A stretch of 64,000 nucleotides of DNA from Siderastrea siderea (GCA_964030785.1 OZ034969.1:73302762-73366761); one strand, 5' to 3'; numbered from the stretch's first letter, positions 43,415 through 56,147 are shown. Numbers and translations: made by a program. The notes: generated by a model not told the origin, from the letters alone.

Positions 43415-44231
43415 TAAGATCAGCATTGAGAGGTGAGGTTAAGGTGTTTGTCACTGAGCTAAAGGTTGAAGTGATATACGATATAAATTATTTTAAATTT
43501 TAATCTTGGTTCTGTTCTTGAAGGAAAGAACAGTTAGATGCAGTACAATTGCGAATCCCCATAAGCGATCACCTCTCGAAAGCGACCAGTTGTGGAATAT
43601 TTTTTGTTTAGTTAAGTCGTTATATATGAGACCTCTCGTAAGCAAGCACTTGCACAGCAGATACCGAAATTCTCTTCTTTTGTGATCAGACAGGGGGCAC
43701 CCAATGAGAAAATAGAAGCAAAATACTCAGAAGGCCTTTTCCTGTTTTCTTAGTTAGTTTCAAGGTACATAGTTTTGTAATCCTCGCGAGCCTGCCTCCA
43801 CAAATTGTCGTAGTCCACATAACCCAACAGACCCTTAGACTCCGTCGGAGTAAAAGTGCGACTTTTCAAACACGGTCGTCATGCCTTAGGTTATCATATG
43901 TCACACCATACACTGAACAGGACTTCACGAAATCTATCATTTAGATATTGCCCGACAAAGCTCGATATTGTTGTGGACTTTTCTGGAATTGTAGCACCCT
44001 ATTGAAGAAAATTAAGATTGCTTTGTGGACAGTCGAAAGATCCTTTTATGGACAGACGAAGGATCTTTATCCTCTCTTTAGTTCTCTTTGGTATGGGAGA
44101 AAACCAAATGTAGTGTCAATTAATTGCAGCAACGTATCAGTTCTTACCTGGGTGCTGACTAGCGGTTGTAGGAATAAGTCCAAATAAATGTATTCTAATA
44201 TGTTTATAATTTATGAATTGATTTCGGCGTA

Positions 44232-44313
44232 GTACGACGTTTGAAACCAAGTCGCGCTACTCCCGTGTAGCATTGCAAAGCTTGGCAGTAGCACGACTTG
44301 ATTTCAAACCTCG
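44232..44313. repeat. Short hairpin, arms about 27 bp
   Basis: ACGTTTGAAACCAAGTCGCG, then CTAC, pairs with GTAGCACGACTTGATTTCAA, then ACCTCGT. Shares the ACCAAGTCG word with the MITE at 43280. Likely a related short element. Confidence 0.6.
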
Positions 44314-44820
44314 TGCCACTGACATGCTAAAGTCGAATTTAAGTCGATCAGTTGAGATCGGCACAACGTCGGAAACGGGCCTAAACTTGGTTAGGGTGGA
44401 TTCAGCTAAAATAACTACAAAGAGGCCGTTTATACGCCTTCATTCGTCGAGCTTGAATTTTCACGCAAATCTGGGTTAAAGTTAGAAATAAGAGTTCAGT
44501 TGGTATTCTTGTGACACTGTCCTTCGAATACAATTTAGCGCGAAATGAATAGAATTGGACGTTTCGTAATGGCACGATAATGTAACTGGATTTGCTGATA
44601 GACTTTTCATTTTGAGCACGTCGTCCCGCTGTTCGTATTTCTTGTAAATATTTTAAAAATCAGTGGTGTAAGAGACGAAGAAATTTGCATTTGCTAGAGA
44701 AAATACACTTCTTGTAGGACCTTTTAACTTTTCCTCACTGGTCGTCATCTCGCAGATGGCATGATTGTTCCAAAGAGGAATGCTTTTCTTGCTTTTCTTG
44801 ATTACTCTATAAAACAAACA

Positions 44821-45138
44821 AACTCGTTCTCAGGGCCTTCTCCTCGTTCAAAATGGCGGAACGGAGAAACCCCTGGCCAAGGCCAAGACTGCAGAAATAC
44901 TCCAAGAAATCGTGGAGTATTTTGTCACGTGACACGTGAAGAAATGGCTTTTTCGGAGGTTGTTTCCAGCGTCTGGCCCCTGTTTGTTTTCTGCAATCGG
45001 AAACCGTTATTGAAACGAAACGAAGACATTTCATCGTGTTTACGTGACGAAATTCTAACGAATTTTTGGAGCCACTTTGGCCAGGGGTTTCTCCGATCCG
45101 CCATTTTGAACGAGGAGAAGGCCCTGGGGACGAGGTTA
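44821..45138. mobile_element. Foldback element with AAAATGGCGG arms, about 318 bp
   Basis: CTCGTTCTCAGGGCCTTCTC, then CTCGTTCAAAATGGCGGA, is mirrored by TCCGCCATTTTGAACGAGGA, then GAAGGCCCTGGGGACGAG. The arms are about 62 bp and the interior is unpaired. Each arm carries a YY1-like AAAATGGCGG word. ORFs crossing it on both strands result from the symmetry. Confidence 0.8.
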
Positions 45139-47258
45139 AAGTTACCACGATGGGATGTATATACGGCGATATTCGAAGTTTGGCAATCATGGTTACTAGG
45201 TCTAGTGTTTCTTTTTCGAAAACCGATATTAGATAAATATTCTTCTGGCCTAATTAATGTCCTTGTTACGGTCATACTGAAGGGCAGTCACCATTCAGTT
45301 AAGCCTAAATACAAAAAAAGAATTGCTGACAATAAAATTTGGAGTTAGGAAAATAACAGCTTGCGTACAGCCGGGTGATCTCCTCAAGAAAAACCAAGAA
45401 GGGCCCCTCTCAGCCCTTATCACATTTTTCTCGAGTGAAGCCAGCGACTGCTCACAAGGGAGCAAAATAAATATATTATAAATAAATAACAGCGCGGTTC
45501 TTGTTATGAGCTTTTCTGTTACTGGTAATTCACGTTTATGACAAAAGAAAGCATAATCCAATTCAACGGAGAAAAATACGTTTAAAATCTAAGCAGGAAA
45601 CTCAGTTGTACAGGCAAAGATACAAAGTTACTAAAAGCGGAAGTCATTTGAGGTCTGTTAACTCCTTTTAACAGTTTAACCTAAAAAAAAGTCAGAGATA
45701 AAAGCTAAGAGCCACTGAGGTAGGCGAAACGGCGACGTTCTCTAAACTTAATCAGAGCCAATGAAGGTAATACCTTGCCGAACAAAATATAGGAGCAATC
45801 TAGGAAAGATTTAAGAGCTCTGACAACAGACAATGGGCCAAAGTTTCTGAGAAGAAATTTACTAAATTTCAGTAATGGCTGTATGTTTTTGCTTCAATTT
45901 CTCGGTTTGGTTTGATAGCATTAAAATTGCATTTGTATTGTGTTGGCAGTGGTTTTGCGGCAGTCATTTGAAAATTGGTCTTTCTTTACTGGGTGCCCTC
46001 GAAAATAACAAATATTTTGTATACTGTCCTGGGGTGAAACTGACCGCACTTGGTTCAATAATGCATGTTTCATGCAGTCTTGCGTTGGCCTGTAAGCTGA
46101 TTTACATTAAAGCTAATAAAAATCCACAAATGCGGTTTATCGTTCACGTTTCCTTTTTAGTGTTGAATAGACCACCTCAAGGATTTTTCAAAGTTGAAAT
46201 TAGAATTGGATTGATGAACAATCCATACGACTGGAAACAGCACCTTAAAATTAGCTCATCCGTTGGAAAATTTGAGCGTTACTCGTATAGCTGTAAAAAT
46301 ATTGCCGGGGAGATTTTAAAACGAAAGAAGATAGTAATTTTTTAGCCCTACCTTTAGGTCAGAAAACCACACTGGTTAAGTGTTTTCTTCGGATGCTACT
46401 AAGCCAGCTGTACAGGGATAAAATTGATTCCAGAAGCCGTTACCCGATAGGACAGGAGCTTCTTACTTATACGGCAAAACAAATTAAACTCTGTAAACAA
46501 TCATCGGCAGCCCCACAGACAAACATGGAGCTTAACAGTGAAGGCAGAGCAGCTGTTTGTATTGCGGACATTACACGCTGAGTGTTACATATCAGAAAGA
46601 AAGAAAATAAAAAAAAATGGAAGAGAATTCTGAAAAAAAGATAATAATTTTTTTTATTCCAGGCCCGTATAAGTTTTCTATTGCGTTGTCGTTTCAAAAA
46701 AGAACATTGAAAACTTGCTTCAACAGTTTTGTGATTGCTTGTGATATTCAATGTTCAGCGGCACGCAACAATTCCCGTCCTGATATGGTGAAATGACGTA
46801 ACAGTGGGATAATAAGTGATCACAACAAGCACAAACAGAGGGTGATATACGCAGCTCAGTGCCTATGAATTGTGATCAATATCGCATGCTGATAGTGTCC
46901 AATCTCAGCCTAGAGTCCTTCTCTTTTTGGCATATGTCCGCGCCGAAAAGCGATGGCTCTGTGATCGACAATGAATTGCATGATGGGAAATCAATATGGC
47001 GGACGCTGTAAGTGTTGTGGGTGTCAGTTGCCAGTTAAACTTTCGGCCATTCATCAGTTGTCGTACCCCTTTTGATATACACAGACATTGCTTTCAGAAC
47101 GCGTTAAGTGATTTATTATTCCACTGCTGCGTCATTTTACCATATAAAGTCAAGAGAACGCGCAAAATATGCCATGGTATTATACAGTAAAATTATTTAT
47201 TGCACTGTAAAATCCAGGTTTCAAAGGTCTTCTGGCCGAAGGTCTGGAATAATAAATC
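45139..47258. other. Intergenic stretch, no gene recognised
   Basis: The longest ORF (45875-46345, plus, 156 residues) has no recognisable domain or homologous-looking motif and is probably chance. ATATGGCGGACGCTG near 46994 resembles a start-site motif but no gene follows it. Confidence 0.35.
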
Positions 47259-47402
47259 TCTTATTCGATGGCTTAACATATAATACGTGGGGACATTTTG
47301 CTCAATTGCTCGTGTTTTATCCTCGCTCCTTCGGGGCTCGGAAAAATACTGCGCAACTCGCAAAATATCCGCGCGCATTATATGTTAAACCATCGAATAA
47401 GA
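47259..47402. mobile_element. 144-bp foldback MITE
   Basis: TCTTATTCGATGGCTTAACA, then TATAAT, pairs with ATTATATGTTAAACCATCGA, then ATAAGA. The loop contains CTCGCTCCTTCGGGGCTCGG. No clear target duplication. Confidence 0.75.
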
Positions 47403-48197
47403 TGTACATATAGCCATGATGAGAAAAAGAAATTCTTGAGTGGGATATGTATTTACAGTATACAAGCGCAATCGTGGAGGCATTGGGATCTTAACAGCCG
47501 AAAACCTCCCACCATTATCCGAAAATCTCCGATAAGTGCCCGAAAATCGAACGTTTTCGGGCAAATGAGGCATGTGACAAGTTATAGGGAAGTTGCCGGC
47601 CTTACGGCAGTGAGCACGAGTTAGCAAGTTGTTCTGTTTTGTTTTTAGCCTAGGAGTAAAGAGAGCAGTTAATTTACTGCTAGTTAAAATTAGACATGAA
47701 AAGTTAATTTTATGATGCAAAATACAGTTCAAAAAAGTTAGTAAATGCAAGAATTTTGTAGTGGCGTTATGTTCCCTCCCAATGAGCGTCTCACACCAGC
47801 GCTAAACAGTGAAGCTAAATGTTTTCTTTTCTCCTACCCTTTTGTGAAGGAATGGACAGTAGGGGGTCCCATACAAAATTGAGCAGGGTCCTCGTCCTTT
47901 TAGGGATTAAAAGTGTGGTTTAGTACTACTAGGGGTGTGTGTAGAAATCAAACTGCTGACCACTGTTAGAAATTACCTTGGTGCCTTTAGAAGCCGGAAA
48001 AAAGTTGTCAATAAAAGTAACTACCGCTGAGAATTACTGCCTCTTGCGGGTGAAAATGATTTCACGCTTCGCCCACAAAACGAGCTTCTGGCACCTTTTA
48101 GGAGTCCGACAAGCACTCCGGTCTCTTTTTTAGTGGAGTCAGTCCCCCGGGTTCTCTTGACAACTGGTTCTCATTGTGTTTATTCGTTTATTGTTGT

Positions 48198-48258
48198 ATA
48201 CAACAACAACAACAACAACAACAACTACTACTACTACTAGTACTAGTACTAGTACTAG

Positions 48259-48314
<56 letters not shown>

Positions 48315-48316
48315 AT
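48198..48316. repeat. Compound microsatellite (CAA)n then (CTA)n
   Basis: About nine CAA units run straight into some thirty CTA/TAC units, with ACTAGT variants in the middle. Confidence 0.9.
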
Positions 48317-48464
48317 GATGATGATGATTAAAACGTTTTTTTTTTATAAATAAATAATTAAAAATAAATAAATGCGAGATTCCTGATAAATGGGTATCAA
48401 CAGAGGCGCATCTACGAGGTGGCCCTTCGTCTACTCTATCCCGATCGAATTGGAATCTATTAAT

Positions 48465-48648
48465 GGTGGTTTTTGAGGAGAGGAGAAAACCGGAGTACCC
48501 GAAGACCTCTCATCCTCATCCTCATCCTTGCTCCGGGATGAGAACCAACAACAAACTCAACCCACATCTGACACCGAGTCCGGGAATCAACCCCTGGCCA
48601 CATTGGTGGGAGGCGAGTACTCTCACAACTGCGCCATCACTGCTCCCC
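48465..48648 (-). mobile_element. tRNA-derived SINE
   Basis: On the minus strand the head reads GGGAGCAGTGATGGCGCAGT, then TGTGAGAG (box A, GTGATGGCGCAGTTGTGAGAG). It is followed by TCGCCTCCCACCAATG and GGCCAGGGGTTGATTCCCGG (box B with a one-base gap), then a non-tRNA body (GTGGGTTGAGTTTGTTG, CTCCGGTTTTCTCCTCTCC). The plus-strand ORF at 48463-48732 is only this repeat read backwards. Confidence 0.8.
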
Positions 48649-50207
48649 CTACGATGCGTAACAAGCAAAACTCCAGACAAGACCCTGAACGGATATGTCT
48701 TAACTGAGGACAGAGCTGTCTCTTGTCTGTGAACGAATGTTGCACTTTATTTGGGTTCAGTTGTCTTTCCCGTCCGAAATTACTTGAAACTCGGCTGAGG
48801 AAGCCTTCTCTTATACAACATTTCAATCCTTACGGCGTTCTCATGTCAATAGTTTGAATGTTTTCGTCATTTCCAAAGGAGGTTTCCGAATTAAAAGAGT
48901 CAAGGACAATACCGATCCGTTCGTTTTGCTGTAATAAAACAGCAAAACTAGTAGTAGTACCACTAGCAGTAATAGTCAAAATATGCCTCCATTATTTTTC
49001 AGTAAAAGCTATCAAGGTGTACGTTAAGCTACAAAAAGCAGAATCTTCTTCTTAGCAAAGCCGATTAGAAGTCATAATTTGTCTTCGTTTTCAGCAATAC
49101 GTTTGTGTGGAGCCCTAGCCTCTCGCGGTCAACGGTCAACGGATTCGTTGGTTGTATGAAGTCTATAAATGCTCTGTCCGGAAAGAGATGAGGGATGGAG
49201 TACGTGTCAAACATTGGGTAATCGGTCTACCCCCCCCTCCCCCTCCACTACTCAAAATTAATATACAAAGTCAATTTCATATCGGTTTCGACTAGTTGAC
49301 GCACCAGAAATTATAGACGTTACTCCCCCCTTACACCAAGCATGTCAAGTTATCGTTCGTCGGCGAATGATGAGGGGCCATTGGCTGTTTAAATTCCACT
49401 CATCAACTATCATGCGTTAGCTAGTATTCAAATGCCAATTAACAAAGAGCATACAAATTTTTAATTTATGCTTATTCAAATTATAGTCTTGCAACTCACA
49501 GAGCTGGATAACACTATATTACATGAAATAGATATAACAGATACCACATAACTATGTAACAAATGTAACTATTATCACGCAAAAGTGCAACAATAAAACA
49601 ATCGTAGCATTAAGTAAATTGAAACATAAATATATATATATACAGGTATACCAGTAAAGGTGACTATTATGAAACTAAAAAATTTCTAATACAAACACTA
49701 ATAAAACAGCTCTTAGTTTTTTCAACCCTGAAAGATTGTTGGCATGGGTTGTTCTTTTTATAAAGAATAATTTACCCCCCCCCCCCCGCCCCGTTCTGCT
49801 GGCAAAAGCCTACTAAGTTTATGTGAGTTCATGTGAGTTATTACTCCCAGCGTGCTTCACGTCTGGAGTAAAGAGTTGGCAGGCACGATCTTGCTAGGGC
49901 TTTATCATAAGTTAGGTTTTGATGTTTAATCTGACTTACAGACGTGTACAGCGGTAAATTGCAACGACAAACAAAAGATTGCCCTAGCCGGAGTAAGGAG
50001 CGTGTTTGACCCTATGACTCCTATTTAAAAACACACAACAACAAAAACAAGAATTCACTTACGATACTGAAGGTAGAACACAATACCCAGTTGACAAATA
50101 TTTAAACAGCAAAAATATTGATGTAGTAGTGGGAACCTTTATAAAGCTTACTGCTTTTACGATGTCTTTCAGGGAAGTTTCTGCACAGTCTAATAACCGT
50201 AATGCAT
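48649..50207. other. Intergenic stretch, no gene recognised
   Basis: Homopolymer C-runs near 49231-49250 and 49778-49790 and a short TA tract near 49632. ORFs are short. Confidence 0.4.
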
Positions 50208-51138
50208 TGTTCAATTTTACCTGTTACCATCCCCCCCCGGGCAACCCCGGGGACAAGTCCAGCACTTCGGTCCCGGGGGTGGGGAATTGTTTGAAGCCGT
50301 CTTGTCCCGGGGGGAGGGGGCGGGGCAAATCAAAAATAACTTCTTGTTGTTCTTGTGAAGTACGTCACTTCTCGGTTGACGCCGGACCGCGTGGAGAAGA
50401 CTGCCTATTTACAGGGAGTAGCTCTAGAATTTGTAGCAGACTGGTCAGAAAAGAATAATATCTCAAAATTAAAATCTGTATTCGAAAGTACTTTTATCAT
50501 AAGCTGTTAAACGAATGTGCGTTTGATGCGTACTCGAATGGATGGCGTTCGTCACAAACAAAGAAATATTTCTTCAGCGTATTTATGTATATACTAAGAC
50601 GACTTAAATACACTCTACACGAAAACGGATGCACAGGTTCATATTAAACAGAGGTCTCAGTCCAGTGTTCATTCTTATGAAACAAGCTAAAAAAACTCCC
50701 TTAAAATGCTGCCATCAGTTTGTTCACGGGCCTCTTGTGCGTATGTGCTATATTTAGAATAAATTACGTGGCGAAGACCATTTCTTTTCTCGCCAGCCGT
50801 ATGCCTGTGCGGTTAGAGGTTTTTCTTCAGTTTTCCTTTTCAAATATAGTGTTCATGTTTTTATTACATTATACATGTAGCGTCCTTCGTTCAAGAAACT
50901 CTAGAAAAGCGTTTAAGTTCTATTGAAAACGTCTGCTTTTGCTACTGTACGGAAACAATATCGTAATCTATGTTTTGTACACAAAACAACGTATTTGTGG
51001 TCGATGAGGAGTCCCGGGGGTGGGGAATTGTCTCTTTCTGCGTGCCCGGGGGTGGGGAATAGACCGCCAAGTGAGAACAAAATTGCGAATCCCCGGGGGT
51101 ATGCCCGGGGGGGGGGTGGTAACAGGTAGAATTGAACC
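50208..51138. mobile_element. 931-bp element with GC-rich inverted ends
   Basis: GTTCAATTTTACCTGTTACC, then ATCCCCCCCCGGGC, at the left mirrors GCCCGGGGGGGGGGTGGTAA, then CAGGTAGAATTGAAC, at the right. ATGCAT lies directly outside both ends (50202-50207 and 51139-51144). GTCCCGGGGGTGGGGAATTG words recur inside both arms. No transposase ORF. It ends only 54 bp from the stop codon of the adjacent GPCR and probably lies in its 3' flank or 3' UTR. Confidence 0.8.
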
Positions 51139-51191
51139 ATGCATAACAGTGGTAATAAAAATATTTATCGCATAAAAGTCTTATCGTAAAA

Positions 51192-52160
51192 TCACACAAA
51201 AACACTGGCTTTCCTTGTTTTATAGTTCTTCAGAATTGTTGATGCCAAAATCCCCATTTCTATCGTCGTGGTATCTTTTGATAGACGGGCTACTTGAGCT
51301 TGAAGCAAGACAGCATTTTCGTCTATAGCAGACACGTGACAGCAAGAGATCTTTTCGAAGGCTTTGCGGAACTCTACGATCCTCACGGAGTAAACAAACA
51401 CATTTGCGCAGGAATTTCCGTAGTGGAGCAACTTCGTAGAGTAAATGAGTGTCGCAGTCAAGGAAAACGGATGGAAATTGTTCACGATGTTCAAAATTAT
51501 GAACGGAAGCCAAGCAGATAAAGAAACTAGCGTGACAATCAGTAAAGTAATTGTAAGTCGTCGTTCTTGTGTCGCTGCGTTACGATAGTGTGACAGCACC
51601 TGTCGGTTACCCACGTGGATCCAGATCACTAAATTTGTGACGAAGATTGTAACGCAACACAGACTGAGGATAACTACAGCGATGTAGAAGAGGATTTTCA
51701 CTGAAGGTGAAGCATAGCTCATTATCATTGCAGCCGCTGTGGTCATGCAAGCTACAAGCCATACACACAAGATTCCCAGTACGTATACTCGTGTTTTTAG
51801 CACCCTGTGGCGCAGAGGCCACAGGGTTGCACTCAGTCTTTCCAAAGATACCAGTGTAAGAGACAAAATGGACCCAAGTCCTGAAGTAACATCTATTGCC
51901 TTAAAGGCTTCAATCACTGGCCCAGTGTTTGCGGGCCACAACTGGCCCTGTCCACCGATCAGGCAGACGAGCACCGGAATAGCGAATGCGCCCACGAGAA
52001 TGTCCGCCGCTGCCAGGTTTATCAATAGGTAGCAACTGCGTCTGTGGAGCTGACCCGTCTCGGCAAATTTTACAATAGAGAATAGATTGCCAGCGACAAT
52101 CGCAAGAGCCTCGGTTATGAAGAGAACAGTCCAGACTATCGCCTCACTCTTTGACAACAT
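51192..52160 (-). CDS. Class A GPCR, copy 3, altered NPxxY motif
   Basis: 322 residues, one coding exon. Seen: GN with N25 (TM1), LAAAD with D53 (TM2), ERL from E107 in place of DRY, WLP at 217-219 (TM6). In TM7 the usual NPxxY reads NVFVY (253-257), with Val in place of Pro; this was checked on the bases at about 51385-51400. There is no TM3 Cys, no N-terminal glycosylation site, and a very short N-terminus. The C-tail carries adjacent cysteines (ISCCHVS), a possible palmitoylation site. ATTTGCCGCAG ends at 52203, 42 bp upstream of the ATG, a candidate 3' splice site. Its frame is otherwise intact, so it is more likely a functional variant than a pseudogene. Confidence 0.9.
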   Translation of the reverse strand: MLSKSEAIVWTVLFITEALAIVAGNLFSIVKFAETGQLHRRSCYLLINLAAADILVGAFAIPVLVCLIGGQGQLWPANTGPVIEAFKAIDVTSGLGSILSLTLVSLERLSATLWPLRHRVLKTRVYVLGILCVWLVACMTTAAAMIMSYASPSVKILFYIAVVILSLCCVTIFVTNLVIWIHVGNRQVLSHYRNAATQERRLTITLLIVTLVSLSAWLPFIILNIVNNFHPFSLTATLIYSTKLLHYGNSCANVFVYSVRIVEFRKAFEKISCCHVSAIDENAVLLQAQVARLSKDTTTIEMGILASTILKNYKTRKASVFV

Positions 52161-52203
52161 TGCCGTCGTTTAAACACGAAAACTGCTCGGATTCATATGT
52201 TTC

Positions 52204-55200
52204 TGCGGCAAATAAGAAATCATAAAATGGTTATTAAATGTGTAGTTCACATGAAACCTTTATTTAACAAAACGTAGTTCTTTTAGTTTGGTCTTAAATT
52301 AGTTTAAGGTAATGATTTAGATTATCTATGCAGCAGAAATTTAACTGATTAAATTTCTCCAAAGAATTATTTTTCAAAAACGATTCCATCCGTTTCAGTC
52401 CTGTCTCGCGAAACGCACCTCGAAACCAATAAAACACGCTTTCTTATGTTTTATGCTCTGATAAACCATAAATTTTATCCAATCAAAGCGCGCTTACCTT
52501 CCAATTTATGTTAAATCATAATAATAATTCTAATAATTTTGTTTTTAAATCAAGATGAAGCGCTTACTTTCCGATTGCCTTTATTCCGCTGTCACCTGTC
52601 TACTCTAAACATAATTTATCATGTTAAGCGGGACCCCAAAAACTCCTCAAAACAGTGTGTTGCAGTCAAAGCATCCCTGTTGCTCAAAGCTGGTTACGTG
52701 TAGAAAAAATAGCCGCAACCAAAACGAAAAACTAAAATAAAAAGAAAATTAATGGCCGAAAATATGAGAAAACAGTTTAAAATATGCCGAATATAGCCAA
52801 GTCAATGACGATTAAGGAATTAGAGTTCTGGGTTTTGTAAAGAAAATCAGGACTACGTATTTTCACTGATTCATTTTTTTTTTCACACCAAGAGATAATT
52901 GAACGAGGAACCAAATTTATGGCGAGATGCTAAATAAAAATATAAACTGTAAAATTAAAACTCCCTTAAGGTTCACACCAACCCTTAGCAGCTACATATA
53001 CCCGTACCAGCTGTATGAGAACCATATGGTGAGGCGAGCTTTAGTTTCATTTCATTCGTTTCTCCCAAACGAAAAGTTTTGGCTTCGATCACCTGAAAGG
53101 TTCTCACGGCCAACAATGATTTTACGGCTATCCATCCTTCGGGGTTGTCATTAATTGAAAAAGTTATTGAAACGTAACGGCCAAATATATTTTAATCTTG
53201 GAACCTGCAGGGTAGTTATGGAAGGAAGCAAGATTGTGTTCCGACTGCAAGAAATGCTCTCAACTAAAATTGCACATATCTAAACTGTCAAAATAACTAT
53301 AGTGAAACTTTCGATATTCCAACTTTAAAACAGCTAGCAGAGAGCTGCTTTTATTTAGTGTCTTGTTAGAGTGGTGTTCTGCCTACAGTAAAGAAAATTT
53401 ACAATTTTTTGTAGTTTAAACTGAAGAAGCTGAATGTCAATATGATTTCGATTTGATACGTGCTTGGAAAACTCAATACACATAGTTACTGGATTGCAAA
53501 GATACATATTCAACTTAAAACCCTGGCCATTTTAACAATCACTCAATATTTTTGCCATAGCCGAGAACTACAAGATGCAAATCCCAAACAATGGTTTTGA
53601 TATAACATAGCAAGAAAAATAATCACATGTAATTTCCGAGTTTACTGGGCATTAACTTTGTTCTATGTTCTGAGATTTTACTTACCAATATTTTCCTTGA
53701 TCTGGTTATTTTCAAATGTAAAGATTTAAAGCTTCTACACAAAAATGATTGAACATGTGCACGCGAAACTGAACTTAAAATGCAAATGTCGTTGCGAAGA
53801 AACTTACGATAGCCACAGGACGTCATTGAAGGCAATTGAACAAGCTCGGAAGCGGGGACAAATATAAACAATTAAAAACTTTCAGGGTGATAAGTAACTT
53901 GTCTAGTTGTGAACCCTGTTTATCCAATAGTGTGATAGTGATCGAGTGAGTTTTTGTGTGATATTAAGGATAAATAGCTTCGCTCGAAAATCAATAATGT
54001 CATGATTTTTAATTTATTCGAGGCAAATGCAGAATCAACTTGCGAATTTGAATTTGAAAACTTATCAGCTTGAATATATTCTTGATAAAAGCCAGTCACG
54101 AAACTCATAAAATATTAAGGTTATAACAACTAGTATTTTTCCGATGTCAGTTTATTGAAGTGAGGGGGTTGGTTTGGCGATCCGCCCGCTACATCAGTTT
54201 AATCGGGTATTTTACGCAACGTGAAAGTCCAATAAAGCAATTATAAAACCAGCAAAAAACATATTTAAAATTTTGCCATTTTAAAATCTACATTCTCATT
54301 GGTTGCTGTTTGCTTCAACAGTGGCAATAACAACAAAGCCATTGAATGTCAAAAAACTCATTTCCTTAATTTCCGAAATTTTGTATTGTTAAGTTCAACA
54401 AGCGAACTAAAACTTTGCTGTGAATTAGCGATGTGTACCACGCATTGGCTTCGAACGATAGTGAAATGATTATTTATCTTTATTTCAATTTGTTCAACCC
54501 TAGTGACGTCAAGAAATCGTCATCAGAGAAATCCTGATTAAAAGATTTCGGTTTAATTCTTCAATCGTTTTTCTATTTAAATACAATGTCACAAATTGAA
54601 TCTGTTAAAGGAAGTTTAGGCGGCTGTTTTCTCTCAACAATCGAGATAGAAAAGCTGGTAATATAATGTAGTTAAAATTGCACGAATATTTCATGGATGA
54701 ATATTAAAGAAACTGCAAGAATATTTAATAGTTAACATTTAACATATTCATCTAATATTAAATATTCGCATAAATATCAAAGAACCGTCATTCTTCAGCA
54801 CAGGCGGCCCAAGCTTACCCTGCACCGACAGCTCAATATCGATCAATCGGATAAACAGTATTGCTTATGACTGTCGTTCGTTGCTTAATCTCGGCAAGAA
54901 TTTAACAAATCAAGATCACTAATAAGCTTGCTTTTACTTTTCACTTTGCCTTGCTGTTTTTGTTTTTTGTTTTTGGAAACTCAAGAAGCCATTGCAATCT
55001 TAGAGCGGAAAGATGAAGATGTTTGTTGAGGATTCAGACCGGAAAATCGGCGGTGAGAGGAAATTTGAGCCGCTGAATCGTGTTTTAGCTGATTATTTTG
55101 TGAACAGTTTTCACTGGAACAAAGGTTACTTTTGCAAATCGGATTTTTCCTTTATTTCTCGCCTATTCTTACTAAACTTTTAATTTGCGAACCTGTGATT

Positions 55201-55286
55201 CTCCGAATTACAGCGTCGCATCTTGCACTGACTCTTGCATTTCTTTCGTTCGATTGAGCACTTTTGGCTTTTTGTTATTGTAAAAA
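52204..55286. other. Intergenic stretch, no gene recognised
   Basis: Very AT-rich, with AATATT-type words repeated near 54680-54780. No ORF here carries a motif I recognise. Confidence 0.4.
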
Positions 55287-55430
55287 ACAAATTGACGTCG
55301 GTTTTTTATGCGTCTATCCTCTTATTGATGATAAATTTCGTCGTAACATTGTCAAAGTTTGTGACAGTGTTATGACGCAATTTATCATCAATAAGAGGAC
55401 AGACGCATTTAAAACTGACGTCAATTTGTT
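55287..55430. mobile_element. 144-bp foldback MITE with long paired arms
   Basis: AACAAATTGACGTC at the left and GACGTCAATTTGTT at the right are perfect complements. Pairing continues through GCGTCTATCCTCTTATTGAT, then GATAAATT, and its complement. The arms are nearly identical, so the copy is likely recent. It could fold into a long hairpin RNA. Confidence 0.85.
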
Positions 55431-56147
55431 AAGCTGACTAGAACATCCAAAAATTGATATATGGCTTACAAACATCAAAAGACTATACTCTTTTTCATGC
55501 TTTCATTAAATTACTTGAATAAAAATCCATCACATTTGTGAAATTAAAAAAACCAAACAACAACAACAAAAAACAACAATAAATAATCTTCGCTAAATGT
55601 GGAAGTAGAACCTATTCAAGTTAGCCTGAAAACCATGGAAATGTTTTGGCGGGAATAACAAACCAAATGGCAACCTAAGAAATGCAATGTGGTTTTTGCC
55701 CGCAGTTTTCTTATTTCAGGAAAGTAATAGCTATGGAGGCGTTCTAATTAACAAAGCAAACTGAGACTTTTTACATTTTTCACATTTCATTTTCATTCTA
55801 CTTAGATTGGGGCAACTATTGATAGAAGTATCAATTTCAGCTAATTAGGCAGTTAAAAGATACTCAAAACACCTGAACATTGGCAATTTGGGTAGTGATT
55901 TTATCTTCAAAATATGGCCAAAACAAGGGGCCAGGCTCCACACTGCCCCAGATACATGAATGCCGAATCCTCACATATGAACTGAAAGAGTATTTATAGT
56001 AGATAACGGTGTTGTTTTTATTTATTGTATTCCAACCCTATCCCTTCAAAAAGCAAGATTTTTTATACAATGGAGGCCCCAAATGGGACTCCCCGAAACT
56101 TTTGAACCAATAGTCAGAAAACAAAACCAAAATGGCATTTGAAATAC

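Noticed and set aside
44761..45348. 195-residue plus ORF and overlapping minus ORFs
   Set aside because: They cross the foldback element at 44821-45138 and repeat the same peptides because of its symmetry.
45875..46345. 156-residue ORF with hydrophobic start
   Set aside because: No domain, no splice context and AT-rich codon content like its surroundings; probably chance.
48463..48732. 89-residue plus ORF with His/Pro repeats
   Set aside because: This is the tRNA-derived SINE read in the reverse direction.
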